Shown here in pieces: positions 17,773 through 27,180 of a stretch of DNA of 59,813 nucleotides. The notes under the pieces were generated by a model. It worked only from the letters and a program-made list of their open reading frames with translations, did no database searches and had not been told where the DNA came from. This DNA is from Clostridia bacterium (lineage in GTDB: Bacteria; Bacillota; Clostridia; UBA1212; UBA1255). Each line of letters starts with the position of its first letter. The stretch's first letter is position 1. Both the position numbers and the translations under genes were made by a program. The stretch is taken from assembly GCA_016287565.1 (NCBI GenBank), contig JAEFAM010000002.1, forward strand, positions 71,648 to 131,460, given 5' to 3'.

Positions 17773-18534
17773 TTACAGTGTGGTTACGATGGGCTCTCCT
17801 GCCGTTATGATGACAGTGTTTTCATAATGGGAGCAGAGCTTTCTGTCTTTAGTATATACAGTCCATTTGTTCGGGGCCACTTCCACGTCGTACGTGCCTT
17901 GATTTATCATAGGCTCGATGGCGATGGCCATTCCGGGCATAAGCCTGGGACCTCTTCTGGCGGTCCTGAAGTTGGGCACTTCCGGATCTTCGTGCATCTC
18001 CCGTCCTATCCCGTGTCCGGTGTAATCCCTGACAACAGAATATCCGTTGCTCTCAGCGTAATCCTGTACCGCTCCGGATATGTCGATGATCCTGTTTCCG
18101 GCAACGCACTGTTCGAGTCCTTTGAAGAAACATTCTTCGGTAACTCTGACCAGTCTGTCGGCTTCGGGACTCACGTCTCCGACGCGGTAGGTACGGCAGG
18201 CGTCCGCTTGCAGACCTTTAAGAACGGCTCCCACGTCAACGCTGACGATGTCCCCGTTCTTAAGTATTCTGTCCCCCGGAATGCCGTGGATGAGCTCTTC
18301 GTTTACCGACGCGCACACCGCTCCGGGGAAGTCGATCCCGCCGAAATAATTGGGTACGCCGAGAAACGACGGAAGCGCACCATTCTTTATTATACACTCT
18401 CTGGCGATTTTGTCAATATCTTTTGTGCTGATTCCGGCAATTATTTTTTCGGAAAGTACAGAAAAAACCTCCTGAAGCACTTTTCCGGCATCTATCATCC
18501 TGGCGATCTCGCCGTGAGACTTGATCGTGATCAT
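17773..18534 (-). CDS. map: Methionine aminopeptidase, type I
   Basis: The enzyme removes the initiator methionine from nascent proteins. The 253-residue product has the dinuclear metal ligands: Asp in VSVDVG, Asp in LQADACRTY, His in YTGHGIGREMH, Glu in IAIEPM and Glu in HYENTVII. A longer open frame begins at 18792, but its first 86 residues are an out-of-frame reading of adk. The true ATG at 18534 overlaps the adk stop by 4 bases (ATGA). The gene has no N-terminal SEC-C zinc finger. Confidence 0.97.
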   Translation of the reverse strand: MITIKSHGEIARMIDAGKVLQEVFSVLSEKIIAGISTKDIDKIARECIIKNGALPSFLGVPNYFGGIDFPGAVCASVNEELIHGIPGDRILKNGDIVSVDVGAVLKGLQADACRTYRVGDVSPEADRLVRVTEECFFKGLEQCVAGNRIIDISGAVQDYAESNGYSVVRDYTGHGIGREMHEDPEVPNFRTARRGPRLMPGMAIAIEPMINQGTYDVEVAPNKWTVYTKDRKLCSHYENTVIITAGEPIVTTL

Positions 18535-19187
18535 TGATCGGCTCCTTTTATGCCCAGGGCGGCAAGAACGTTGGCGAAGGTGTCGCTGACGACTTCCTCG
18601 CTGTTGACCCGGACCAGTTTCCTCTTGCCTACGTAGTAGTCGATGAGCGGTTCGGTGTCCTTGTGATACGCAGCCATCCTTGCCGCGATCACTTCTTCCT
18701 TGTCGTCGTCCCGCATAATGAGGGCGCCGCCGCAGGCCGGACATACGCTGTCGTTGATGTCGTGGACCTTGAGGTTGTATGAAAGCTTGCACACCGCGCA
18801 GATCCTGCGGTTGGTGAGGCGCTCCACCAGTTTGGCTTCGCTGAGGACGATGTCGACCACCCGGTCGATCTTTCTTCCTTCGGACTCCAGATATTCGTCA
18901 AGTGCCGCAGCCTGTTTAAGGGTGCGGGGGAATCCGTCAAGAATGAATCCTCCGGCGCAGTCGGCTTCGGACAATCTGGCTTTCACCATTCCGATGGTCA
19001 CGTCGTCCGGAACGAGGCTCCCCTTAGAGATGTACTGCTCCGCCAGTTTGCCCAGCTCGGTGCCCGTGGATATATTGTTTCTGAAGATCTCTCCGGTAGA
19101 GATGTGAGGGATGCCGAGCAGGCCGGACAGCTTCGTGGCCGCCGTTCCCTTCCCCGCTCCGGGAGCTCCGAGAAAAATCAAGTTCAT
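18531..19187 (-). CDS. adk: Adenylate kinase, zinc-binding LID type
   Basis: It interconverts AMP plus ATP and two ADP. The 218-residue sequence shows the P-loop GAPGAGKGT near residue 7, GFILDGFPRTLKQAA, and a long LID with two Cys pairs (CAVC and CPAC) that bind structural zinc as in Gram-positive bacteria. It lies between secY and map in the usual order and is coupled to map by an ATGA overlap. Confidence 0.97.
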   Translation of the reverse strand: MNLIFLGAPGAGKGTAATKLSGLLGIPHISTGEIFRNNISTGTELGKLAEQYISKGSLVPDDVTIGMVKARLSEADCAGGFILDGFPRTLKQAAALDEYLESEGRKIDRVVDIVLSEAKLVERLTNRRICAVCKLSYNLKVHDINDSVCPACGGALIMRDDDKEEVIAARMAAYHKDTEPLIDYYVGKRKLVRVNSEEVVSDTFANVLAALGIKGADQ

Positions 19188-19237
19188 AAAGGTTCTACCT
19201 CTTTCGTACAGACCTTAAAAAGGCTGAAAATCAGACA

Positions 19238-19273
19238 GAACATCCGCTTCTCGCATAAGGGAAGCGGATGTTC
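19238..19273 (-). other. Perfect 13-bp hairpin between secY and adk
   Basis: GAACATCCGCTTC and GAAGCGGATGTTC are exact inverted repeats around a 10-base loop, 14 nt before the secY stop on the plus strand side. No T-run follows on the minus strand, so it is more likely an mRNA processing or stability structure than a terminator. Confidence 0.6.
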
Positions 19274-19286
19274 CTGAAAAATACCA

Positions 19287-20645
19287 TCAGTCAAGGAATC
19301 CCTTGTAGTTTCTCATAAGGAGCTGAGCTTCGAGCTGCTTCACAGTCTCGAGAGCAACACCTACGAGGATCAGGATGGTGGTGCCGCCGAATCCGATGCT
19401 GACAGCCGCCACGTCCTTGCTGAACAGTCCCGCGATCAGTTTGATGACGTTGGGGAAGATAGCGAGTACGGCAAGGAAGATGGCGCCGAACCAGGTCAGT
19501 CTGCGAGAGGAAGTCTTGATGAAATCCGCCGTGGGCTGGCCGGGACGAATGCCGGGCACGAAGCCGCCGTTCTTCTTGAGGTTGTTGGCCATATCGTTAG
19601 GATCGAAGTAAACGATATTGTAGAAGAACGTGAAGGCGATGATCAGCAGGGCGTACACGATCACGTAAGTGACGGAATTGCCCTCGGAAAATCTGTTTAT
19701 CCAGCCGGCGAAACCGGTTTTGGCGTCGGACTTCTGCATGAACGCGACGATAGTGGCCGGGAACTGCAGCATTGACATGGCGAAGATGATGGGAAGCACT
19801 CCGGAGGAGTTGACCTTCAGCGGGATGTGAGTATTCTGTCCGCCGTAGATCTTGCGTCCCACGACGCGCTTCGCGTACTGTACGGGGATCCTTCTCTCTC
19901 CGCCTTCCATCCAGACGACCGCTATAATGACGGCCAGGAAGATGACGATGAGGCCGACCACGACGCACACGTTAAGCACGGTGCTGTCGGAAAGCCTGCC
20001 GGCATCTTTGGAGCTGGCGAAGATGTAGTTCCAGAGGGTCTTGGCAGCGTTAGGTCCGTTGGCCACGATACCTGCGAAGATCAGCATGGAGATACCGTTA
20101 CCGATACCGACTTCGGTGATCTTTTCGCCGAGCCACATGAGCAGCATGGTGCCTGCGGAGAAGGCTATGACGACTACAAGGAACGTAAGGAGATCGAAGC
20201 TTCCGCCGGTGGCTCCGGTGGTAACATTAATGGTCGCGCTCTGAATGTTGAAGTAGAGCATTATGGACTGGAAGACCGCCAGACCCAGCGCAGTGTAGCG
20301 GGTGATCTGGGAGATCTTCTGCCTGCCCTCTTCGCCGCCCTCTTTGGAAAGTCTTTCCAGAGCGGGGATGGCAACAGTCAGAAGCTGAATGATAATCGAC
20401 GCGTTAATGTAGGGGCTGATACCGAGGGAGAACAGGGATACCTGCTGGAAAGCGCCGCCGGTAAGCAGATCCATGAACTTGAAAAGTCCGTTGCCCGCGA
20501 GATCCGAAAGAGCGTCCGAAGACAGTCCGGGAACCGCGATGTGGCAGCCCACGCGGAAAATAACGATGAGCAAGAGTGTCATAAGTATCTTCTTCCTGAG
20601 TTCAGGGACCCGGAATGCGTTCTTAATAACCTCTAAAGTCTTCAT
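19287..20645 (-). CDS. secY: Preprotein translocase subunit SecY
   Basis: SecY forms the channel of the general secretion system. The 452-residue protein has about ten membrane helices. Family segments include GGAFQQVSLFSLGISPYINAS, GERRIPVQYAKR, the lateral gate region and the cytoplasmic loop GFVPGIRPGQPT. The ATG at 20645 is one base after the rplO stop, so the two are translationally coupled. A stable hairpin follows the gene. Confidence 0.98.
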   Translation of the reverse strand: MKTLEVIKNAFRVPELRKKILMTLLLIVIFRVGCHIAVPGLSSDALSDLAGNGLFKFMDLLTGGAFQQVSLFSLGISPYINASIIIQLLTVAIPALERLSKEGGEEGRQKISQITRYTALGLAVFQSIMLYFNIQSATINVTTGATGGSFDLLTFLVVVIAFSAGTMLLMWLGEKITEVGIGNGISMLIFAGIVANGPNAAKTLWNYIFASSKDAGRLSDSTVLNVCVVVGLIVIFLAVIIAVVWMEGGERRIPVQYAKRVVGRKIYGGQNTHIPLKVNSSGVLPIIFAMSMLQFPATIVAFMQKSDAKTGFAGWINRFSEGNSVTYVIVYALLIIAFTFFYNIVYFDPNDMANNLKKNGGFVPGIRPGQPTADFIKTSSRRLTWFGAIFLAVLAIFPNVIKLIAGLFSKDVAAVSIGFGGTTILILVGVALETVKQLEAQLLMRNYKGFLD

Positions 20646-20646
20646 C

Positions 20647-21093
20647 TCAGATCACCTCGGCCTTTCCTCCGGCCTGGGCAATTTTTTCAGCTGCGGATTT
20701 AGTGAAGCGCGTAGCCTGTATGGTAACTTTCTTGGTGAGATCGCCGTTGCCCAGGATGCTGAGTCCGTCGAATTCCTTGCGGACCAGGCCCTTGGCTGCG
20801 AGGGTCTCGAGATTCACGGTATCGCCGTCGGCAAAGTTCTCGTCGATGATATGGAGATTGATCTCGGCATACACGTCTGCGAAGCGCTTGCGGTTGAAGC
20901 CCCTCTTAGGCATTCTTCTGTAAAGAGGAGTCTGGCCGCCTTCGAAGCCGGGACGTACGCCTCCGCCCGAGCGGGCGTTCTGACCCTTGTGTCCCCTGCC
21001 GGCAGTTTTGCCGTTGCCTGAACCGTGTCCGCGGCCTTTTCTGTAAGCCTGGCGGTTTGCTCCCGGTCCGGGTTGTAATTCATAAATTTTCAT
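20647..21093 (-). CDS. rplO: 50S ribosomal protein L15
   Basis: L15 is a late assembly protein of the large subunit. The 148-residue product starts MKIYELQPGPGANRQAYRKG, has the glycine-rich HGSGNGKTAGRGHKGQNARSG extension and the C-terminal KSAAEKIAQAGGKAEVI. It is between rpmD and secY, as in most Bacillota. Confidence 0.97.
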   Translation of the reverse strand: MKIYELQPGPGANRQAYRKGRGHGSGNGKTAGRGHKGQNARSGGGVRPGFEGGQTPLYRRMPKRGFNRKRFADVYAEINLHIIDENFADGDTVNLETLAAKGLVRKEFDGLSILGNGDLTKKVTIQATRFTKSAAEKIAQAGGKAEVI

Positions 21094-21108
21094 CAGTAAG
21101 CCCTCCTG

Positions 21109-21285
21109 TCAGATCTCTTCAACTTTTACCAGATGAGACACGACTTTGATCATGCCTTTAATCTGGTCGTTGTCGGGCTGAGTAACGGTGCTGCCGATCT
21201 TCTTAAGGCCGAGAGCCCTGACGGTAGCTTTCTGTTTCTCAACAACCTTGTTAGTGCTTTTTACCAGTGTGATTTTCAGTGCCAT
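21109..21285 (-). CDS. rpmD: 50S ribosomal protein L30
   Basis: This 58-residue protein reads [20 protein letters not shown] and ends [12 protein letters not shown], which matches L30 over its full length. L30 is non-essential in some bacteria and lies on the 50S surface. The ATG at 21285 has a GGAGG site; it is located between rpsE and rplO. Confidence 0.96.
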   Translation of the reverse strand: MALKITLVKSTNKVVEKQKATVRALGLKKIGSTVTQPDNDQIKGMIKVVSHLVKVEEI

Positions 21286-21300
21286 TGTCGCGCCTCCTCA

Positions 21301-21798
21301 TCAAAGAATCTCGTCAATGGCCTTGCCGCGGAGGGCAGCCACTTCTTCGACAGTCTTGAGAGACTTCAGCGCCTGAACGGTAGCTTCGACCATATTGTGA
21401 GGATTGTTGGATCTCAGAGATTTGGTACGGATGTCCTTGATACCCGCCAGCTCTACCACCGCGCGCACGGGGCCGCCGGCAATGACGCCGGTACCTTCGG
21501 CAGCGGGCTTGAGCAGAACGCGTCCGGCTCCGAACTCACCGATGATCTCGTGAGGGATCGTGGTGCCTACCATAGGCACAGTGATCAGGTTCTTCTTGGC
21601 GTCTTCGGTGCCTTTGCGGACAGCTTCGGTCACTTCAGCGGCCTTTCCAAGGCCAACGCCCACGCGTCCGTTCTCGTCGCCGACAACGACCAGCGCGCTC
21701 CATCTGAAATTACGGCCGCCTTTAACAACCTTAGTCACCTTTCCGAGGTGTACAAGCTTCTCTTTGAATTCACTTGCGTTAGCATCTTTATGTTCCAT
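21301..21798 (-). CDS. rpsE: 30S ribosomal protein S5
   Basis: S5 contributes to decoding accuracy and mRNA unwinding at the entry channel. The 165-residue protein has the N-terminal dsRNA-binding-like domain ([19 protein letters not shown]) and the C-terminal domain ([20 protein letters not shown]). It is in the standard position between rplR and rpmD. Confidence 0.97.
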   Translation of the reverse strand: MEHKDANASEFKEKLVHLGKVTKVVKGGRNFRWSALVVVGDENGRVGVGLGKAAEVTEAVRKGTEDAKKNLITVPMVGTTIPHEIIGEFGAGRVLLKPAAEGTGVIAGGPVRAVVELAGIKDIRTKSLRSNNPHNMVEATVQALKSLKTVEEVAALRGKAIDEIL

Positions 21799-21815
21799 AT
21801 TGCTCCTCCTTGTGA

Positions 21816-22184
21816 TTAAAAGTTGAGGCCGGCTTCGCGGGCTGCGTCAGCAAGCGCCTGGACTCTGCCGTGATACGGATAACCGCCGCGGTCGAACACC
21901 ACGTCTTTGATCCCGGCTTCCAGGGCCTTCTCGGCGATCCTCTTGCCGACTGCTTTCGCTGCGGCAACGTTTCCGCCGAATTCCACTTCGCTCTTCAGAT
22001 CGGCTTCCAGGGTGGAAGCGGAAACGAGCGTCTTGCCGGTGGTATCGTCGATGACCTGAGCGTAGATATGGGAAAGACTTCTGAAAACATTCAGCCTCGG
22101 GCACTCGGGAGTACCGGAAACCTTGCGTCTCACGCGCACGTGTCTTCTCTGGCGGACCTGATTCTTACTAAGTTTTTTTGCCAT
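21816..22184 (-). CDS. rplR: 50S ribosomal protein L18
   Basis: L18 carries 5S rRNA into the 50S subunit. The 122-residue product has the basic N-terminus ([19 protein letters not shown]), [18 protein letters not shown] and the C-terminal [20 protein letters not shown]. Length is normal. It lies between rplF and rpsE. Confidence 0.97.
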   Translation of the reverse strand: MAKKLSKNQVRQRRHVRVRRKVSGTPECPRLNVFRSLSHIYAQVIDDTTGKTLVSASTLEADLKSEVEFGGNVAAAKAVGKRIAEKALEAGIKDVVFDRGGYPYHGRVQALADAAREAGLNF

Positions 22185-22202
22185 TTTGAGTCAACCCCCT
22201 TC

Positions 22203-22751
22203 TTACTTCTTCGAGGCGCCGGTCTTGCCCTCTTTGCGCCTGATGTGCTCATCGGAATACTTGATGCCTTTGCCTTTGTAGGGCTCGGGAGGCCTCTTGC
22301 CGCGGACTTTGGCGGCAAACTCACCTACGACCTGCTTGTCGCAGCCGCTGATGGTGATGTGGTTCTGATCGGGCACTTCGATCTTGATCCCGGCGGGCGG
22401 GACCATTTCGATATTGTGGGAGTAGCCGAGGTACAGCATCAGGTTTCCGTTCTGGAGAACCGCTCTGTAACCTACGCCGTTGATCTCGAGCTTCTTGGAG
22501 AAGCCTTTGGTCACGCCGTCAACCATATTGTGAATGAGGGACCTTGTGAGTCCGTGCAGTGAGCGCTCGAATTTGTCGTCGCTCGCTCTCTCGACCGTGA
22601 TATTGCCGTTGTCAACGGTGATCTTCATCGTGGGATGGAACGTGCGGGTCATTTCGCCGTTGGGTCCCTTAACGGTGAGAGTGTTGCCCTCCGCCAGCTT
22701 TACGTCAACGCCGGCAGGAATGGCGATAGGTTGTTTGCCTATTCTTGACAT
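22203..22751 (-). CDS. rplF: 50S ribosomal protein L6
   Basis: L6 binds near the sarcin-ricin loop and the GTPase centre. It is 182 residues long, reading MSRIGKQPIAIPAGVDVKLA at the start and KPPEPYKGKGIKYSDEH-like residues (RPPEPYKGKGIKYSDEH) near the end. Both L6 half-repeats are present. A GC-rich hairpin sits just upstream, between rpsH and this gene. Confidence 0.97.
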   Translation of the reverse strand: MSRIGKQPIAIPAGVDVKLAEGNTLTVKGPNGEMTRTFHPTMKITVDNGNITVERASDDKFERSLHGLTRSLIHNMVDGVTKGFSKKLEINGVGYRAVLQNGNLMLYLGYSHNIEMVPPAGIKIEVPDQNHITISGCDKQVVGEFAAKVRGKRPPEPYKGKGIKYSDEHIRRKEGKTGASKK

Positions 22752-22778
22752 TTATTTTTCCTCCAATCTTAAAATTCA

Positions 22779-22812
22779 GAGCTTCGGCCCGGGATGGCGG
22801 GCCTGGAAGCCC
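22779..22812 (-). other. Stable hairpin between rpsH and rplF
   Basis: On the minus strand GGCTTC.CA.GGCCCG pairs with CGGGCC.GAAGC around a short loop. It is followed by TGAATTTTAAG rather than a T-run, so it is not a good terminator; it may mark an RNA processing site or a protein-binding site. Confidence 0.5.
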
Positions 22813-22823
22813 TTTTCAGATTT

Positions 22824-23222
22824 TTACCAAACGTAAGCCATAACTTCTCCGCCGATTCCGAGCTTCCTGGCCTTCTTATCGGTCATGATGCCCTGAGAAG
22901 TGGAGATGATAGCGATTCCGAGGCCGCCCAGAACTTTGGGAAGGTCGCTGGATCCGGCGTAAACGCGCAGACCGGGCTTGGAGATCCTTTTGATACCGGA
23001 GATGACGGACTTCTTGTTGGCCGTGTATTTAAGCGTAAGGCGGATGACGCCCTGCTTGTCGTCCTCGATCTTCTTGACCTCTTTAATGTAGCCTTCTTCT
23101 AAAAGGATGTCGGCAATCGCGAGCTTGATATTGGAAGCCGGGATGTCCACGGTCTCTAATTTTGCTGTTCCGGCATTGCGGATCCTGGTGAGCATGTCGG
23201 CAATTACATCTGTGATTTGCAT
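22824..23222 (-). CDS. rpsH: 30S ribosomal protein S8
   Basis: S8 binds helix 21 of 16S rRNA and in some bacteria represses the spc operon. The 132-residue product begins [18 protein letters not shown] and ends [20 protein letters not shown] then [12 protein letters not shown], which is canonical. It lies between rpsN and rplF. Confidence 0.97.
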   Translation of the reverse strand: MQITDVIADMLTRIRNAGTAKLETVDIPASNIKLAIADILLEEGYIKEVKKIEDDKQGVIRLTLKYTANKKSVISGIKRISKPGLRVYAGSSDLPKVLGGLGIAIISTSQGIMTDKKARKLGIGGEVMAYVW

Positions 23223-23235
23223 GGCGATTCCTCCT

Positions 23236-23421
23236 TTACCAGCTGGCTTTCTTCACGCCCGGGATCTGACCCTTGTATGCCAGTTCACGGAAGCAGATAC
23301 GGCAGATACCGTATTTTCTGATGTAAGCGTGAGGGCGTCCGCATATTTTGCATCTGTTGTATGCTCTGGTGGAATATTTGGGCTCTCTCTGTTGTTTAAG
23401 CTTCATTGCTAACTTTGCCAT
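23236..23421 (-). CDS. rpsN: 30S ribosomal protein S14, zinc type (type Z)
   Basis: This short 61-residue S14 has CKIC and CRIC pairs that bind zinc, the C+ form usual in Gram-positive bacteria. It ends [13 protein letters not shown]. It helps assemble the 30S head. It lies between rplE and rpsH, the standard position for the zinc type. Confidence 0.97.
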   Translation of the reverse strand: MAKLAMKLKQQREPKYSTRAYNRCKICGRPHAYIRKYGICRICFRELAYKGQIPGVKKASW

Positions 23422-23434
23422 AATTTACCTCCGA

Positions 23435-23977
23435 TCAGTTCTTTTCAAAGGGCATACCCATCAGCTTGAGCAGATAGCGGGCTTCCTCGTCGGTCTTAGC
23501 AGTGGTGACGAAAATGATGTCCATTCCTCTGACCTTGTCGATCTTATCGTACTCGATCTCGGGGAAAATGATTTGCTCTTTAAGTCCGAGCGCGTAATTG
23601 CCGCGTCCGTCGAAAGCGTTGGCGGGAACACCGTGGAAGTCGCGGATACGCGGAAGCGCGATGTTGATCAGCTTGTCGGCAAATACGTACATGCGCAGAT
23701 CGCGAAGGGTAACTTTGCAGCCTACGTTCATTCCGGAACGTACTTTGAAGTTAGCGATGGACTTCTTGGCTTTGGTGACTATGGGTTTCTGGCCGGTGAT
23801 CTTCATAAGGTCGCCGCAGGCAGACTCGATAGCCTTGGGGTTGTCTCTGGCTTCGCCGAGACCCATGTTGATGACGATCTTCTCGAGTTTCGGGATCTCC
23901 ATCGTGCTCTTGTACTTGAACTGCTCCATCATCGCGGGGGCAATCTCGTTTATATACTTTTCCTTAAGTCTTAACAT
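23435..23977 (-). CDS. rplE: 50S ribosomal protein L5
   Basis: L5 binds 5S rRNA and the P-site tRNA. The 180-residue protein shows [39 protein letters not shown], and [20 protein letters not shown]. Length is typical. It follows rplX in the spc order. Confidence 0.97.
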   Translation of the reverse strand: MLRLKEKYINEIAPAMMEQFKYKSTMEIPKLEKIVINMGLGEARDNPKAIESACGDLMKITGQKPIVTKAKKSIANFKVRSGMNVGCKVTLRDLRMYVFADKLINIALPRIRDFHGVPANAFDGRGNYALGLKEQIIFPEIEYDKIDKVRGMDIIFVTTAKTDEEARYLLKLMGMPFEKN

Positions 23978-23996
23978 AATTCAGCCTCCTAAACGA

Positions 23997-24335
23997 TCAG
24001 CGGTCGATGGGCGTCTTGATGTCGGCGCCGCACTTTTTGCATACGCGGACCTTCGTCTTCTTGTCGCCGTTAACGACGATCTTGTGTCCGACTCTGGTGG
24101 GTTTTCCGCAGGAAGGGCAGATGAGCATCACGTTGGAAACGTGCACGGGGCCCTCTTTCTTGATGATACCGCCCTGATCGGCAGCGGATCTGGCCTTCAC
24201 ATGCTTGGAGATCATGTTGTAGCCTTCAACGGTAACGGTCTCGTTCTTAACGTCTACAGCAAGGACCTTGCCTTCTCTGGCTTTGGTGCTGCGGGTACCG
24301 ATCACGTAAACTTTATCGCCTTTTTTAATATTCAT
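23997..24335 (-). CDS. rplX: 50S ribosomal protein L24
   Basis: L24 starts assembly of the 50S subunit. The 112-residue product has the KOW motif (KKGDKVYVIGTRSTKAREGKV region) and, in the second half, two Cys pairs (CPSCG and CKKCG) that form a zinc ribbon, as in many Gram-positive L24 proteins. It lies between rplN and rplE. Confidence 0.97.
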   Translation of the reverse strand: MNIKKGDKVYVIGTRSTKAREGKVLAVDVKNETVTVEGYNMISKHVKARSAADQGGIIKKEGPVHVSNVMLICPSCGKPTRVGHKIVVNGDKKTKVRVCKKCGADIKTPIDR

Positions 24336-24354
24336 AAATTTACCCTCCTGTACA

Positions 24355-24723
24355 TTACAGCACTTCAGGTGCCAGAGATACGATCTTCATGTAATCGTCG
24401 TCTCTCAGTTCTCTTGCCACAGGGCCAAAGATACGGGTGCCGCGGGGGTTCTTGTCCTCTTTGATCAGCACCGCCGCGTTCTCGTCGAAGCGGATGTACG
24501 TACCGTCGTTTCTGCGGATGCCGCGCTTGGTGCGCACGATAACGCATTTAACGACTTCGCCCTTCTTAACCATACCGCCGGGAGTGGCAGTCTTCACGGA
24601 GCAGACGATGACGTCTCCGATGTTGGCGTAGCGCCTTTTGCTGCCGCCCAGGACCTTGATGCACATGAGCTCTTTTGCACCGGTGTTGTCCGCCGCTTTA
24701 AGCATTGTCTGAACTTGAATCAT
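24355..24723 (-). CDS. rplN: 50S ribosomal protein L14
   Basis: L14 contacts the 30S subunit and is the docking site of the silencing factor RsfS. The 122-residue protein begins [20 protein letters not shown] and ends [15 protein letters not shown], canonical over its full length. It lies between rpsQ and rplX. Confidence 0.97.
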   Translation of the reverse strand: MIQVQTMLKAADNTGAKELMCIKVLGGSKRRYANIGDVIVCSVKTATPGGMVKKGEVVKCVIVRTKRGIRRNDGTYIRFDENAAVLIKEDKNPRGTRIFGPVARELRDDDYMKIVSLAPEVL

Positions 24724-24743
24724 AACGTACTACCTCCTGTGCC

Positions 24744-25001
24744 TCAGCGAGCCTTCTCGATGATGGACACCAGCCTGTAACGCTTGTCCTTGCTGAGAGG
24801 CCTGGTCTGCATTACTTCGACGGTATCGCCTACGTGGGCTTCGTTTGCTTCGTCGTGAGCTTTCAATTTGTAGGTTCTCTTGATGACCTTCTGGTAAAGG
24901 GGATGCTTTACACTGTCGGTAACGGTGACAACGATGGTCTTGTCCATTTTATCGCTGGTGACAACGCCGACCATGGTCTTTCTTAAATTTCTTTCAGCCA
25001 A
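24744..25001 (-). CDS. rpsQ: 30S ribosomal protein S17
   Basis: S17 is a primary binder of 16S rRNA in the 30S body. The 85-residue OB-fold protein has [19 protein letters not shown] and [20 protein letters not shown], which is typical. It is 24 bases after rpmC, with a GGAGG site before the ATG. Confidence 0.97.
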   Translation of the reverse strand: MAERNLRKTMVGVVTSDKMDKTIVVTVTDSVKHPLYQKVIKRTYKLKAHDEANEAHVGDTVEVMQTRPLSKDKRYRLVSIIEKAR

Positions 25002-25025
25002 TTGAATTACCTCCTTCGCGAAGCA

Positions 25026-25244
25026 TTACTGCTCGTTTGCAGCCTGGAGCTGCTTTTCTTTGATGACGGTCCTGACGCGGGCGATATCGCGCTTGATATA
25101 ACGCACCTGCACGGGATTGTCGATCGGAGTGGTGGCGCCTTTGAAGCGGAGCCTGAAAAGCTGGGCCTTCAGTTCCTGCTCTTCCGCCCGAAGTTCTTCA
25201 ACAGACATCTTACGGATCTTTTCTTTGTATTCTTTTGCTTTCAT
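25026..25244 (-). CDS. rpmC: 50S ribosomal protein L29
   Basis: L29 sits at the exit of the nascent peptide tunnel beside L23. The 72-residue protein has MSVEELRAEEQELKAQLFRL and ends with a short acidic/basic tail. The ATG at 25244 shares one base with the rplP stop (TAATG), so it is translationally coupled. Confidence 0.96.
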   Translation of the reverse strand: MKAKEYKEKIRKMSVEELRAEEQELKAQLFRLRFKGATTPIDNPVQVRYIKRDIARVRTVIKEKQLQAANEQ

Positions 25245-25699
25245 TATGCGTTCTCCTCCGTTTCTGTCTCTTCAACTACGGCTTCGGCAGCCTCTTCTTT
25301 CGCGATGATCTTGCACTTCAGCGGGAGCTTGTGCATCGCCAGTCTCAGCGCTTCCCTGCTCTGCTCTTCGGGTATTCCGCCGATCTCGAACAGAACTCTG
25401 CCGGGCTTGACCACGGCTACCCAGTACTCGGGAGATCCTTTACCGGAACCCATTCGGGTCTCGGCGGGCTTCTTCGTGACCGGTTTGTCGGGGAAGATCT
25501 TGATCCATACCTGACCGCCTCTTTTTACGGAACGGGTCAGAGCGATACGTGCCGCTTCGATCTGGTTGCTGGTGATCCAGCCGCATTCCGTTGCCTGAAG
25601 GCCGTAATCGCCTTCGTAGACTTTATTTCCGCGGTATGCCTTGCCTTTCATGCGGCCTCTCTGAACTTTTCTATGTTTTACTCTTTTAGGCATTAACAT
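25244..25699 (-). CDS. rplP: 50S ribosomal protein L16
   Basis: L16 organises the A site and peptidyl transferase region. The 151-residue product begins [20 protein letters not shown] and includes [20 protein letters not shown] and [20 protein letters not shown]. An extra acidic tail of about ten residues ([17 protein letters not shown]) follows the conserved core. It lies between rpsC and rpmC. Confidence 0.97.
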   Translation of the reverse strand: MLMPKRVKHRKVQRGRMKGKAYRGNKVYEGDYGLQATECGWITSNQIEAARIALTRSVKRGGQVWIKIFPDKPVTKKPAETRMGSGKGSPEYWVAVVKPGRVLFEIGGIPEEQSREALRLAMHKLPLKCKIIAKEEAAEAVVEETETEENA

Positions 25700-25701
25700 G
25701 A

Positions 25702-26370
25702 TTATTCAGCACTCCCTTCTGCGGCAGGGGCGGCCTTTGCGACGGGCAGCACCTCGCCTTTGTAGATCCAGACTTTTACGCCGATCTTTCCGTAAGTGGT
25801 GTTCGCTTCGGAGAAACCGTAGTCGATGTCGGCGCGCAGAGTCTGCAGCGGGATAGTTCCTTCGTGGTAGTGTTCGGTACGGGCAATTTCGGCGCCGCCG
25901 AGTCTTCCGCCGCAGGCCGTCTTGATTCCCAGAGCGCCTGCGCGCATGGTGCGCTGCATGACCGACTTCATGGCTTTTCTGAAGGAAGTCCTCTTCTCAA
26001 GCTGAGCGGCAATGTTCTCGGCGCAGAGCTGCGCGTCAAGGTCGGGATTCTTGATCTCGAAAACGCTGATGTTGATGGCCTTTCCGGTGAGTTTCTCAAG
26101 TTCGGCCTTGAGCTCGTCTCTGACCACGCCGTTCTTGCCGATCACCGCGCCGGGCTTGCCGGTCTCGATGTTGACCAGAACTTTGTTAGCGTTGCGCTCG
26201 ATGACAACTTTGGAAATTCCGGCGGTGTACAGTTTCTTTTTGATATGCTCGCGGATCTTGTGATCTTCGATCAGGTAATCTGCGAAATTCTTTTTATCGG
26301 CATACCACTTGGAATCCCAGTCTTTAATGATTCCTACTCTAAGTCCGTGAGGATTAACTTTCTGTCCCAT
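25702..26370 (-). CDS. rpsC: 30S ribosomal protein S3
   Basis: S3 forms part of the mRNA entry channel. The 222-residue product has the N-terminal [20 protein letters not shown], a type-2 KH domain with the GKNG loop near residue 86, and the C-terminal domain ([20 protein letters not shown]). Length is normal. The ATG has a GGAGG site and follows rplV by 11 bases. Confidence 0.97.
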   Translation of the reverse strand: MGQKVNPHGLRVGIIKDWDSKWYADKKNFADYLIEDHKIREHIKKKLYTAGISKVVIERNANKVLVNIETGKPGAVIGKNGVVRDELKAELEKLTGKAINISVFEIKNPDLDAQLCAENIAAQLEKRTSFRKAMKSVMQRTMRAGALGIKTACGGRLGGAEIARTEHYHEGTIPLQTLRADIDYGFSEANTTYGKIGVKVWIYKGEVLPVAKAAPAAEGSAE

Positions 26371-26381
26371 AATAAACCTCC

Positions 26382-26858
26382 TCAGTCTCTTTCCTTAAGC
26401 ACAACGGTGATGTTGCTGGTTCTCTTGTTGATGCGCATTCCGCGGCCTCTGGCTGCGGCTCTCATTCTCTTGAGGGTAGCGCCCTGGTTCGCGTAGCACT
26501 CTGCGACGTAGAGTTTCTCGCCGTCCAGCTCGAAATTGTTCACCGCGTTGGCCTCTGCGGATTTGAGAAGCTTGTAAATAAGCTCGGAAGCTGCTTTGGG
26601 AGTGAAGCGCACGATGGCGTATGCCTCTTCGAGAGATTTGCCGCGGATCAGGTCGAGAACGATCTTGACTTTCCTGGCGGAGATCCTCGCGTAATTCAGC
26701 GTCGCCTTGCCCTGGTCTCTTCCGATGCCGAGCACCTTGCGCTCGCGTTTGGAAAGGATGACGGGCTTGTTGGCCTTGCGGCTCTGCGCGTTGTACATCT
26801 CTATGAGCTCTTCTCTTCTGTCTAAAAGCTCCTGGCTGCTCATTATTTTACGTTCCAA
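26382..26858 (-). CDS. rplV: 50S ribosomal protein L22 with N-terminal extension
   Basis: L22 lines the exit tunnel. The canonical part starts near residue 45 ([20 protein letters not shown]) and ends [17 protein letters not shown]. About 40-45 extra N-terminal residues ([19 protein letters not shown], then KREKVLGIG-like [13 protein letters not shown]) make it 158 long against about 110-115. The TTG at 26858 is the likely start, because GGGAGG lies eight bases upstream. An internal ATG at 26843 has no ribosome binding site and would still keep most of the extension. Confidence 0.95.
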   Translation of the reverse strand: MERKIMSSQELLDRREELIEMYNAQSRKANKPVILSKRERKVLGIGRDQGKATLNYARISARKVKIVLDLIRGKSLEEAYAIVRFTPKAASELIYKLLKSAEANAVNNFELDGEKLYVAECYANQGATLKRMRAAARGRGMRINKRTSNITVVLKERD

Positions 26859-26876
26859 TGAAAATCCCTCCCCTTA

Positions 26877-27164
26877 TCAGCGTCTTACAGAGCTGGAATT
26901 TTCGCTCTTGTTGGTGTGGCCTCTGAACGTTCTGGTAGGCGCGAATTCGCCCAGCTTGTGTCCGACCATTTCTTCGGTGATGTATACCGGAACGTGCTTT
27001 CTGCCGTCATGCACCGCGATAGTGTGTCCCACCATCTGGGGGAAGATCGTGGAAGCGCGCGACCAGGTCTTGATAACGACTTTCTCGTTCTTCTCGTTCA
27101 TCGCAAGGATTCTGTCCAGAAGACGCTTTTCAACGAAAGGTCCTTTTTTAATCGATCTGCTCAT
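26877..27164 (-). CDS. rpsS: 30S ribosomal protein S19
   Basis: S19 forms a complex with S13 in the 30S head. The 95-residue protein begins [20 protein letters not shown] and includes [20 protein letters not shown] and [17 protein letters not shown]. It lies between rplB and rplV. Confidence 0.97.
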   Translation of the reverse strand: MSRSIKKGPFVEKRLLDRILAMNEKNEKVVIKTWSRASTIFPQMVGHTIAVHDGRKHVPVYITEEMVGHKLGEFAPTRTFRGHTNKSENSSSVRR

Positions 27165-27180
27165 AACTTACCTCCTACGA

